This document shows, one piece after another, positions 7,555 to 15,147 of a stretch of DNA of 64,000 bases. Position 1 is the first letter of the stretch. The number at the start of each line of letters is the position of its first letter. The stretch comes from Lacisediminihabitans sp046156175. Its GTDB lineage: Bacteria > Actinomycetota > Actinomycetes > Actinomycetales > Microbacteriaceae. Made by a program: the position numbers and the translations under genes. Location of the stretch: NCBI RefSeq assembly GCF_046156175.1, contig NZ_JAYLVL010000003.1, forward strand, positions 372,001-436,000, written 5' to 3'. The notes beneath the pieces were generated by a model. The model ran no database searches. It was not told the origin of the DNA and saw only the letters and a list, made by a program, of their open reading frames with translations.

Positions 7555-9041
7555 GCCAGTACCCGCCCGGTCTTCTCGGTCTTGTCCCACTTCGCCTCTG
7601 CGTGACGGAGTTCCTTGATGTAGGAATCGAAGGTGATCGCACAGAGCAGCGAACCGTAGCCGACCAGATAGAGGAGGAGGGGCGCGAGGAATGGACCCAC
7701 CCGGGTCTTCTCCACCCGGCGGGCCGCCCACGCCCCGACCATGGAGAACGGGATCCAGATGTAGATGGCGACGGTGAACGCGAAGATCCCCGACTCGGTG
7801 AATCGCGAGCCGTACAGGGCCGGAATCTGGCGCTCCACCAGCCCCGGGAAGAATGCCGTGAGCATCACGATCATGGAGAGGATGCCCGGAAAGCTCAGCA
7901 CCTCTCGCCACGCCTGACGGCTGAGCTTGCTGTCGAGCTGCACGCCGAGCGCGAGGGTGAAGACGTAGGTGCAGGCTGCGGAGATCCAGAGCACGCGGAA
8001 CACTCCCTCGGCGAGGGTGCTCTGCATCAGCAGGAGCCCGAGCAGCCCGATGGACGACACGATCATGGCGAGCGGGAGCAGCCAGAGGCTGAACCAGACC
8101 AGCCCGAAGGCGATGGTGCCGAGCTTGTGCACCTTGGACGGGCGGAACCAGACCTTCTTGTAGCGTGCGGTGACGGTCACGTTTCCTCGCGCCCAGCGCA
8201 GTCGCTGCTTCCAGAGCGCGTCGATCGAACCGGGTTCCTCGGCGAGCACTACGGCGAGCGTCTCGAAGACCACCGTGCGCCCCCGCAGCTGGGTCTCGAA
8301 GGTCGTGATGGTGTCCTCGGCGAGGGAGGAGGTGTCGATCTGCCCACCGATCGCCAACAGGTTCTCGCGGGTGTGCAGCTGCGCTCCCCCGGCCAGGCAG
8401 GCCTGCGCTCCGAGCACGTTCTGCGCACGCCGGGCCGCGGGCTGGGACAGGATGTATTCGAGTCCGATGAACCGGGTGAGGTAGTTCTTGTCCGCACTCC
8501 CCTCGCGGATGTACGCCGAGACCGCCCCGACCTTGGGGTCGGCAAGGTGACGGGTCATGCGGCGGAGCGAGTTCGGCAGGTAGATGACGTCGGCGTCCAT
8601 GATGAGCAGCGCCTCCATCCAGTCGTCTTCGAGTACGACCCGGATGCCGTGATTGAGCGTGTGGGCCTTCCCCTCGCCGCCTTTCTCGCGGCGGAGGTGG
8701 AAGACCGATCCGGGATACTGTGCCGCCTTAGCCAGCACGACATCCGGGGTGTTGTCCGTGCTCGCATCGTCGACGACGTAGATACGGAGGCGGTCGAGTG
8801 GGTAGTCGAGCGCGATGAGGCGGTCGATGGACGTGCCGATCACCGCCCCCTCGTTCCACGCCGGAACGACGATCGCCACGCGGGGGAAGTAGGGAGCGGC
8901 CTTGCGGTAGTGGTTCCGCACCGAATGGAAGGGGATCGCGAGGAACGAGTAGGCCGCCGTGAGCACCGGGAACGCCCCGGTGGCGACGAAGAGCAGCAGC
9001 ACGATCTCGAGCGCACGGGTCGCGATCTCCGGAACGGTCAC
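7551..9041 (-). CDS. Processive family 2 glycosyltransferase (PgaC/NodC/cellulose-synthase-like)
   Basis: A 496-residue membrane glycosyltransferase. An N-terminal span (LEIVLLLFVATGAF) precedes a GT-A domain with VVPAWNEG, VVDDASTDNT, LIMDADVIYLP (DAD, 149-151), the acceptor-site SLAED (Asp244) and Q-x-x-R-W (QRLRWARGN, 280-284); four or more C-terminal spans follow. D, DxD, ED and QxxRW together define processive beta-glycan synthases such as PgaC/IcaA, NodC and hyaluronan synthase. The product is probably a beta-linked, perhaps GlcNAc-type, polymer or oligomer, extruded through the enzyme. GTG 9041 overlaps the TGA of the PHP gene; ATGA overlap at its end. Confidence 0.9.
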   Translation of the reverse strand: MTVPEIATRALEIVLLLFVATGAFPVLTAAYSFLAIPFHSVRNHYRKAAPYFPRVAIVVPAWNEGAVIGTSIDRLIALDYPLDRLRIYVVDDASTDNTPDVVLAKAAQYPGSVFHLRREKGGEGKAHTLNHGIRVVLEDDWMEALLIMDADVIYLPNSLRRMTRHLADPKVGAVSAYIREGSADKNYLTRFIGLEYILSQPAARRAQNVLGAQACLAGGAQLHTRENLLAIGGQIDTSSLAEDTITTFETQLRGRTVVFETLAVVLAEEPGSIDALWKQRLRWARGNVTVTARYKKVWFRPSKVHKLGTIAFGLVWFSLWLLPLAMIVSSIGLLGLLLMQSTLAEGVFRVLWISAACTYVFTLALGVQLDSKLSRQAWREVLSFPGILSMIVMLTAFFPGLVERQIPALYGSRFTESGIFAFTVAIYIWIPFSMVGAWAARRVEKTRVGPFLAPLLLYLVGYGSLLCAITFDSYIKELRHAEAKWDKTEKTGRVLA

Positions 9042-9766
9042 GGGGTGCCCCCCAGAAGGCGCGCGACCGTGGAGTACCGGCCGACCTCGGTGGCGACGTG
9101 GCTGTCGGTCGAGGCCACGAGGATGACGCCGGCGGCGCGCGCCGCCGTGAGTGCGCGCGGTCCGGGGCAGGCCCATTTCTCGTTGACCTCGACGAGAGTG
9201 CCGGTACGGGCGGCTTCGGTCGCCCAGACGGCGAGGTGCTCGTCGGTGAGGTCGTCTTCGGCCAGGCCGATCTTCGGCAGGATCGAGAAGCAGTGTGCGA
9301 GCTGAGCGGAGGCTACCGATCGCATTGCGGCGACGATCGCGGCCACCAGCAGGTCGAGCGCATCACTCACCGCGAGACCGGCCTCGAGCTTCGCCACCGT
9401 GGTGCGCGGGGACCACGGCCCATCAGTGCCGGGAAACTGGTGATCGGCGATGAGCACAGCATCCACTCCGCCGGCACCGAGGCGGAGATCCGACGGAATG
9501 TCCAGCGCGCCCGAACTGTCGACGATCTTCGCCTCGACGCCGGTGTGGATCGTGAGACCCTCCGGCACCCGCTCGGCGGCGACCGCACGCACGAACTCTG
9601 GCACCCACGTGGTCGACGCCCGCACATGGTCGACGAGGCGGAGCCGATTCAGGCCGATGGCGGATGCCGCGGCGATGTTCTCGCCGAGGCTGCTGACCGC
9701 GTCATCCGAGTACGTGGAGTGGACATGGAAGTCTCCGGCGAGCGCGGGGTGGAGGGACGACATCAT
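9038..9766 (-). CDS. PHP-domain metal-dependent phosphoesterase
   Basis: A 242-residue PHP-family protein. Metal motifs: GDFHVHSTYSDDA (His14, His16), VDHV, GVEAKIVD, an internal AHCF, and ASTDSHVA at the C-terminal end. The family includes histidinol phosphatase and nucleotide/sugar phosphoesterases. The short length without a fused domain suits a small-molecule phosphatase or cyclic phosphodiesterase. It starts ATGATG at 9766, overlapping the ATP-grasp stop, and its stop overlaps the glycosyltransferase GTG. The substrate is unknown; a sugar phosphate made in the same pathway is one possibility. Confidence 0.87.
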   Translation of the reverse strand: MMSSLHPALAGDFHVHSTYSDDAVSSLGENIAAASAIGLNRLRLVDHVRASTTWVPEFVRAVAAERVPEGLTIHTGVEAKIVDSSGALDIPSDLRLGAGGVDAVLIADHQFPGTDGPWSPRTTVAKLEAGLAVSDALDLLVAAIVAAMRSVASAQLAHCFSILPKIGLAEDDLTDEHLAVWATEAARTGTLVEVNEKWACPGPRALTAARAAGVILVASTDSHVATEVGRYSTVARLLGGTP

Positions 9767-10752
9767 CCGTCGGTCTCGTCGTGGGCGGCGTTGTCAGAGT
9801 GCAGGATCTCGGAGGGATCGACGAAGATGTCCTCGAGGTAGCGCACGTTCGCGAGTTCGCGGAATTCCACCCTCGACGGCAGCTCTCTGCCCAGCGCGAG
9901 ATCCAACGCGAGGGAGGGCATATCGACCCCGGCGGCGATGGTGAGCGGCATGGCACCGGGGAACCGCGGGTTGACCTCGAGCAGGGCGGCGACACCGGCG
10001 GCGTCGTAGCGCAGTTGTACGTTGGCCACACCGGTGAGTCCGATGGCCCGCGCGACATCCGCGGCCGTCGACTCGAGCTCGGCGTCGCGGAGGGTGCGCC
10101 CGGCGATGGACACCCCCGAGTCGACCCGGGTTCGCGTGCGCGGCACGGCGGCGATCACGTGACCGTCGGCATCCGCGAACACGTCCACGGAGAACTCTGC
10201 GCCCGGCAGAAGTTCCTGCGCGATGAGGGTCTCGTCGACACCGAGGGCATCGAGCGCCGCCCGGTCGTGCACGAGGCGCACGCCGCGCGATCCGGCCCCG
10301 CGACGCGGCTTGACGATGATGGGAAAGGTCCACTCCTCCGCCGTGCTCGCCGGGCCGACCAGGCGTGTCGTCGGAACCCGGGCGAAGCCGGTGACCCGCT
10401 CGGACAGGGCGAACTTGTCGAGGGTGACGTCGAGGGTGGCAAGGGAGGCCGCCGCAAGCACGGCCCCGCCGAGCTCGGACCGGCGAGCGGCGAGGGGCGG
10501 GAGCTCGACGTCGACGGTAGAGAACAGCACGGTGAGACTATCGGCAGCGCACAGGGAAATGACAGCAGGCACGAACTCGGGATCCGCCCCGCGGGGTACG
10601 ATCCTGCGGCGCTCCGGCGGCACGAGGTAGAGGCCGCTGGCCCAGCCGTCCATGTCCGCCGCGTAGACCTCGACATCCGCCCGCTTCAGCAGGGAACGGA
10701 TCACCGCCACCCCTGCCGGACCGCCCGCCCCGGTGACGAGCACGCGCTCCAT
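9763..10752 (-). CDS. ATP-grasp ligase (CarB-like fold), substrate unknown
   Basis: A 329-residue ATP-grasp enzyme. Residues ~1-90 form a Rossmann-like pre-ATP-grasp domain (VLVTGAGGPAGVAVI). The ATP-grasp core follows with FPIIVKPRRGAGSRGV (triphosphate loop), IAQELLPGAEFSVDVF, and the Mg/ATP-binding LLEVNPRFPG. Such stand-alone members ligate a carboxylate (often an amino acid) to an amine, or carboxylate small molecules. Its stop overlaps the PHP start (ATGA) and its ATG shares one base with the fusion gene stop (TGATG). In this operon it could attach an amino acid to an amino sugar freed by the deacetylase; that is inference only. Confidence 0.88.
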   Translation of the reverse strand: MERVLVTGAGGPAGVAVIRSLLKRADVEVYAADMDGWASGLYLVPPERRRIVPRGADPEFVPAVISLCAADSLTVLFSTVDVELPPLAARRSELGGAVLAAASLATLDVTLDKFALSERVTGFARVPTTRLVGPASTAEEWTFPIIVKPRRGAGSRGVRLVHDRAALDALGVDETLIAQELLPGAEFSVDVFADADGHVIAAVPRTRTRVDSGVSIAGRTLRDAELESTAADVARAIGLTGVANVQLRYDAAGVAALLEVNPRFPGAMPLTIAAGVDMPSLALDLALGRELPSRVEFRELANVRYLEDIFVDPSEILHSDNAAHDETDG

Positions 10753-11834
10753 CAGAGCGCAGCCTCGTCGCGCGTCAGGCGCGCCTTCTCGGCCTGCACC
10801 GCCGCCGCGATCTCCCCACGCGAGACGGAGAGATCGGAGGACTCGCGAACGATCTCGAGCGGCTCACTCGACTTGCCTCCGCCGTAGCGCGACCAGTACC
10901 GCGCGGTCGCCTCGACGAAGTCCGGCTCGAGATACCACCGGATGTCCGCCTGCGAGGCGAACGAGGCGAGCACCTGGTTCTTGGTGGCCGTGAAACCATC
11001 GATGGAGACGAACCGGTTCGGCCGGAAATCGACAGTCGCCGAGGGGCTCTGGTAGCACGCGACCGTGCGAACGGTGCGGGTCGCGACGAGCGTCGCGTCG
11101 TGCACGGCCCGGTGATCCTGGTGACGATCATGGTTGCTGTGCGTGTAGACGATCGTGGGGTTGACCTCCGCGACGACCCTCTCGATGATGCCGACCGTCG
11201 GATCCGCGTTGCTGATGTGGGTGTCTTCGAGATCCTCGAGGAACAGCCGTGCGCCGAGGAGCTCGGCGGAGGCGAGGGACTCGTTCTGGCGGTCATCCGC
11301 TTCGCCCCCGCGCGCACCGCGGGACAGGGTGAGGATCGTGATCGAATCACCCGCGGCTCGATGTGCCACCAGGATTCCGCCGACGCCGATCTCCACGTCG
11401 TCGGGATGCGCCCCGATCGCCAGCACGACCTCCCCCGGCGGGCGGGCGGCCTTCATGCGACGGAACTCGCCAGCGAGCCGAGCGACCACGGCGAAGAGAT
11501 CGGTGGAACTGACCGGCTTGGAGAGGAACTCGTCGGCCTGGCTGCGCAGCGCGGCGATCGCGTAGTCGATGGAGACGTGCGCGGTCATGACGACGATCGG
11601 TGTGCCGGGGCGCTCGGCTCGGATCTCCTCGATGAGCTCGAGGCCGGTCATCCCCGGCATCTCGATGTCGGTGATGACGACGTCGGGCGCGAGACGACGA
11701 ATAGCGGCGCGCGCGAGCAGCGGGTTGGCCACGCCCTCGACCACGCAGCCGCGCTTTTCGAGCACGGTCTTCGTGTAAAACGCGACATCGGGATCGTCTT
11801 CGACGACGACCACGAGAAATGGCTGATCGACCAT
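10752..11834 (-). CDS. Response regulator receiver fused to PIG-L/LmbE-type N-deacetylase
   Basis: A 360-residue two-domain protein. Residues 1-125 are a receiver (VVVEDDPD, phospho-acceptor Asp56 in VVITDIEMPGMTG, MTAH, FLSKPVSS). After a short linker, residues ~135-340 are a PIG-L/LmbE domain: AIGAHPDDVEIGVGG (zinc ligands His143 and Asp146) and HDRHQDHRAVH (third zinc His and catalytic region). PIG-L enzymes de-N-acetylate GlcNAc conjugates (PIG-L, MshB, BshB). Here the deacetylase takes the place of a usual output domain, so phosphorylation may gate catalysis. GGGG six to nine bases before ATG 11834 is the ribosome site. It is the first gene of the coupled block. Confidence 0.92.
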   Translation of the reverse strand: MVDQPFLVVVVEDDPDVAFYTKTVLEKRGCVVEGVANPLLARAAIRRLAPDVVITDIEMPGMTGLELIEEIRAERPGTPIVVMTAHVSIDYAIAALRSQADEFLSKPVSSTDLFAVVARLAGEFRRMKAARPPGEVVLAIGAHPDDVEIGVGGILVAHRAAGDSITILTLSRGARGGEADDRQNESLASAELLGARLFLEDLEDTHISNADPTVGIIERVVAEVNPTIVYTHSNHDRHQDHRAVHDATLVATRTVRTVACYQSPSATVDFRPNRFVSIDGFTATKNQVLASFASQADIRWYLEPDFVEATARYWSRYGGGKSSEPLEIVRESSDLSVSRGEIAAAVQAEKARLTRDEAAL

Positions 11835-11862
11835 ACGGTCCCCCTGAACGCTACTGGTCTGT

Positions 11863-12705
11863 CTACTCTAAGGGCGGAGGAGCCGTCCTGACGGGGTGAA
11901 TCCCGAATCGTCGTAGCCCCAGTGCGGGGTTCACGGTCCTCACCTCCGCGATGCGTGCTGAGGAGATCCAGGCGACGGCGACGGCAGTCTCCTCGCCGAT
12001 GGTCACGAGCTCGACGCCCATCGGATCCACGATCATGCTGTTGCCGGCTCCAATCGGCGGCGCCTGGTCGGCCGCGGCGAAATAGACCGTGTTCTCGATG
12101 GCGCGAGCGGTGACCAGGGTGCGCCAGTGCTGCTCCTTGAGGGGTCCGCGCACCCACTCGCTCGGAAGCACGATGAGGTCAGCACCCGCATCGACCAGTC
12201 GCCGGGTCACCTCGGGAAAGCGGATGTCGTAGCAGGTCTGCAACCCCACCCGGAGGTCGCCGAGCGCGAAGGTCTCCGGCTCCTCGATCGGACCGGGCAC
12301 GACCCAGTCGCTCTCCTTCTGGCCGAAGGCGTCGTACAGGTGCACCTTGCGGTATTTGGCGACGAGGGCGCCGTGCGGGTCGAGGGCGACGAGGGTATTG
12401 AAGAAGCGCCCGTCGTCTTCGTCGCACGATTCGAGCATTCCGGCCACGATGTGGATGTCGAGCACCTTCGCGATGGCCTCGAGCCCGGCGACGAAAGGAC
12501 CGTCCAGGGTCTCTGCCGCCGCGAGGGACTGAGCCCCCAGCGCGGGCGAGAAGTGAGAGGAGTACTCCGGGAACACCACCAGCTTCGCGCCGCGGGATGC
12601 CGCGGTCGTCGCGAGGTCGCGCAGGTGCTCGAGATTGGCCGCCTTGTCTTCGCCGGGGGCGAATTGTGCGACGGCGATCGCAACGGGTTCGACTCTGTCG
12701 CTCAT
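11863..12705 (-). CDS. Carbon-nitrogen hydrolase (nitrilase superfamily amidase)
   Basis: A 280-residue enzyme with the full Glu-Lys-Cys triad: Glu47 in VVFPEYSS, Lys120 in KYRKVHLYD, Cys158 in QTCYDIRFPE. Motif wording and length match omega-amidase/Nit2-like and related aliphatic amidases rather than true nitrilases. Substrates may be short omega-amides or deaminated glutathione-like molecules. It ends 28 bases before the receiver-PIG-L gene on the same strand, so it may be the first gene of that operon; equally it could serve amide breakdown linked to the catabolic locus upstream. A 22-bp-stem hairpin lies just before it. Confidence 0.88.
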   Translation of the reverse strand: MSDRVEPVAIAVAQFAPGEDKAANLEHLRDLATTAASRGAKLVVFPEYSSHFSPALGAQSLAAAETLDGPFVAGLEAIAKVLDIHIVAGMLESCDEDDGRFFNTLVALDPHGALVAKYRKVHLYDAFGQKESDWVVPGPIEEPETFALGDLRVGLQTCYDIRFPEVTRRLVDAGADLIVLPSEWVRGPLKEQHWRTLVTARAIENTVYFAAADQAPPIGAGNSMIVDPMGVELVTIGEETAVAVAWISSARIAEVRTVNPALGLRRFGIHPVRTAPPPLE

Positions 12706-12760
12706 GCCGCCAGCCTATTCGCCCGTGCCTCGACGCCGGCAAGCCAGGTGTGCGAGCGGT

Positions 12761-12815
12761 GAGTTGCACTCTTTTGCGGCCTCCTGCTCCGAAAGGCCGC
12801 AAAAGAGTGCAACTC
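12761..12815. repeat. Perfect 22-bp inverted repeat (hairpin) between nitrilase and reductase genes
   Basis: Arms at 12761-12782 and 12794-12815 are perfect reverse complements, separated by 11 bases. The arm contains GTTGCACTCTTTTGCGG. It lies downstream of the reductase gene (ending 12844) and upstream of the nitrilase start (12705), both minus strand. The stem would be very stable, but no T-tract follows it on either strand, so it is not a canonical terminator. It could stabilise or end the reductase transcript, or be a REP-like interspersed palindrome. No second copy was seen in this window. Confidence 0.85.
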
Positions 12816-12843
12816 GACGACCGGAAGCGCCACCGGTTGTTCC

Positions 12844-14061
12844 CTAGCTCGCCGCGTGGGCCGCAATCTCCTGGCGGTAGGGCAACAGCTCGGCTTTGAG
12901 ACCGAGCCCGACGACTCCGACGAGTCGCTCCGCCCGGTAGTAACCGACGGCGACGGCACCCGAGATCTCGCCCTCGAGGACGCGGATGTCGCCATCGTTG
13001 AGTCCCGGTAGGCCGTAGGCCTGCAGGCTCATCTCGAACTGGTTCGACCAGAATGCCGGCATCGGCGTGAACCCCTTGTCCACGACCTCGTCGAGGGACC
13101 CGTCCGCCGCCAGCCACGCGCCGAGTACCGCGCCGGCCCGCTTGCCGGTGTCGGTGGGGATGTTCCAGTGCTCCACCCGACGGGCGACGCCGTCGAACAG
13201 GAGGTTGGGAAAGCGCGCGATGTCGCCGACGACGAAGACGTCGCGGCTCACCGCGCCGTCCGTCGACACGGCGCGGAGCGCGGCATCCGCCAGCACGCCG
13301 TCGGTGAGGTCGAGGTCGGTGGGGTCCAGCCAGTCCGTGTTGCACTCCGAGCCGATCGCCTCGACCAGCACATCTCCCGGCACGATCGTGCCATCGTCGA
13401 GCTGGAGGCCCTCGAAGTGGAACTCGCCGAGCATCGCGGCCACGGTGCGACCGAGGTGGAATGCCACCCCGTGCTCCTCGTGCCGCCGGCGGAGCTCCGC
13501 GCCGAGCTTCGCCCCGAGCGGACGGATGAGCGGCTCGGCACCCGGCGCGACGATCGTCACCTCGCACCCCAGCTTGCGTGCCGTCGCCGCGACCTCACAG
13601 CCGATGAAGCCGGCACCCACCACCACGACCCGGGCACCGGGCACGAGTTCGTCTCGCAACGCCATCGCATCGTCGAGGGTGCGCACGCAGTGCCGCCCGG
13701 TGATCAGGGGAAGGTCCAGCCGTCGGGCACGCAGTCCGGTCGCGATCACCAGGGCGCGCCAGGGATGCTCGAGGCCGTCGTCCGTGGTGACGGTATGGGC
13801 CTCGAGGTCTGTCGAGATCGCGCGGGCTCCGAGAATCCACTTCACATCGGCGGTTGCCGCCCGCGCGGGGAAGGCGACGGCCTCGTGAGAGACACCGGTG
13901 GAGAGCACGTCCTTCGACAGCGGCGGACGGTTGTACGGAGCGTGCAACTCCTCACCGATCACCGTGATGGGGCCGGTGTAGCCCGCGCGGCGCAGGGCCT
14001 CGGCGGTACGGAGTCCCCCCATCGACGCCCCGACGATGATGACGGGCAGAGCGTCGGGCAT
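12844..14061 (-). CDS. NAD(P)/FAD-dependent ferredoxin reductase (P450/dioxygenase type)
   Basis: A 405-residue flavoprotein that should pass electrons from NAD(P)H to the adjacent ferredoxin. FAD-binding VIIVGASMGGLRTAEALR at the N-terminus, active-site stretch APYNRPPLSKDVL, second Rossmann motif VVVVGAGFIGCEVAATA for NAD(P)H, and VFVVGDIARF for FAD. The C-terminal domain (~320-405) is of the reductase type seen in rhodocoxin/putidaredoxin reductases. ATG 14061 lies four bases after the ferredoxin stop. The first motif is GASMGG rather than GAGxAG, a common variant in this family. Confidence 0.92.
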   Translation of the reverse strand: MPDALPVIIVGASMGGLRTAEALRRAGYTGPITVIGEELHAPYNRPPLSKDVLSTGVSHEAVAFPARAATADVKWILGARAISTDLEAHTVTTDDGLEHPWRALVIATGLRARRLDLPLITGRHCVRTLDDAMALRDELVPGARVVVVGAGFIGCEVAATARKLGCEVTIVAPGAEPLIRPLGAKLGAELRRRHEEHGVAFHLGRTVAAMLGEFHFEGLQLDDGTIVPGDVLVEAIGSECNTDWLDPTDLDLTDGVLADAALRAVSTDGAVSRDVFVVGDIARFPNLLFDGVARRVEHWNIPTDTGKRAGAVLGAWLAADGSLDEVVDKGFTPMPAFWSNQFEMSLQAYGLPGLNDGDIRVLEGEISGAVAVGYYRAERLVGVVGLGLKAELLPYRQEIAAHAAS

Positions 14062-14065
14062 GGCT

Positions 14066-14257
14066 CTACTCGACGATTCGGATGGCCTGCATCGGGCAGA
14101 CGTCGACCGCGGCCTCGACGTTTTCGAGCTCCGAGTCATCGGCCTCTGCATGGTATTCGAGCTTGTCGTCCTCATTGAGTTTGAAGAGGTTCGGCGCCTC
14201 GAACACACACTGCCCGTAGTGCTGGCAGAGATCCATGTCGACTTCGATCTTGATCAC
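14066..14257 (-). CDS. Small 3Fe-4S-type ferredoxin for a cytochrome P450
   Basis: A 63-residue ferredoxin. Only three cysteines are available: Cys11 and Cys17 in CQHYGQC, and Cys54 followed by Pro (VCPMQAI). The missing fourth ligand is at position 14, which is Tyr; this points to a 3Fe-4S cluster, as in actinobacterial P450 ferredoxins. Its ATG overlaps the FAH-family stop (ATGA) and the reductase follows after four bases, so ferredoxin and reductase are made together. The matching P450 is encoded divergently at 18301. Confidence 0.93.
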   Translation of the reverse strand: MIKIEVDMDLCQHYGQCVFEAPNLFKLNEDDKLEYHAEADDSELENVEAAVDVCPMQAIRIVE

Positions 14258-15147
14258 GATTGTTCCTTTACGGTCGACGGGTACAGGTCTTTGGAGGGGG
14301 TGCGGATGCCCCGGAACTCCCAGTCGCCTCCGAGCGCGGTGGAGACCACCTCTTCACTCTCGGTGGGCTGGGCTCCGACATCCGTGCGGATGGCGGTGGG
14401 TCCGGTGACGATCAGGTTGCGCAGGGTGCCGAGCCCCTCCACCTCCACCTCCACGACATCCCCCGGCTCGACCGGGCGGGAGAACGCGGGAGTGCCGGAG
14501 AAGAGCAGGTCGCCGGGACTCAGGGTGATGGTTCGCGCGATGTCGGCCACGAGGTAGTTCATATCCCACTCCATTTTCGCGGTGTTGTCGTCTTGCTTGA
14601 CGACACCGTTCACGAGGGTGCGGATCTGCTTGCCGCGGAAGTCCCAGCCGCGCACGAGCCCTGGCCCGACCGGGGCGAGGGTGTCGCTGCCCTTCACCCG
14701 CAGCATCGACCCGGCATCCGTGTCGCGGAAGTCGTGCAGGCCGAAGTCGTTGCCGATCGTGTAACCGGCGATGTAGTCGCCGGCCTCAGCCGGGGAGACG
14801 TTGCGGCAGGTGCGACCGATCACGATCACGATCTCGCCCTCGAAGTTGAGCCACTTGCAGCCCTGTGGGCGCACGACCGAACCACCATGGCTGTTGAGTG
14901 CAGTCACCGGCTTGTGGAAGTAGGTCGGCGCCGCGGGAAGCTTCGTCATGAACTCGTCCGTGCGGCTCGCGTAGTTGAGGTGCACCGCGATGATCTTCGA
15001 CGGCACCGTTGGCGGCAGGTGCTGCGCGTCCTCCACGCCCACCTCGCGCCCGTCAGCGGCCACGAGGGTGTCACCGTGACGCACCACCTCGGTGGCGAAT
15101 CCGTCGAGCAGGATGCGGCGGGTCTCGACTGTGCTCGATTCACTCAC
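14254..15147 (-). CDS. Fumarylacetoacetate hydrolase family enzyme (HpaG-like)
   Basis: A 297-residue FAH-fold enzyme. The core reads KIIAVHLNYASR, WLNFEGEIVIVIGR (metal-binding Glu residues), GYTIGNDFGLHDFR, LRVKGSDTLAPVGP and LSPGDLLFSGTPA, which is the standard motif order for 2-hydroxyhepta-2,4-diene-1,7-dioate isomerase / OHED decarboxylase and related hydrolases. Acting after the ring-cleavage dioxygenase, it would decarboxylate, isomerise or hydrolyse the ring-opened product. GTG 15147 overlaps the dioxygenase stop by 8 bases; the frame is open further upstream but only inside the dioxygenase. Confidence 0.88.
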   Translation of the reverse strand: MSESSTVETRRILLDGFATEVVRHGDTLVAADGREVGVEDAQHLPPTVPSKIIAVHLNYASRTDEFMTKLPAAPTYFHKPVTALNSHGGSVVRPQGCKWLNFEGEIVIVIGRTCRNVSPAEAGDYIAGYTIGNDFGLHDFRDTDAGSMLRVKGSDTLAPVGPGLVRGWDFRGKQIRTLVNGVVKQDDNTAKMEWDMNYLVADIARTITLSPGDLLFSGTPAFSRPVEPGDVVEVEVEGLGTLRNLIVTGPTAIRTDVGAQPTESEEVVSTALGGDWEFRGIRTPSKDLYPSTVKEQS

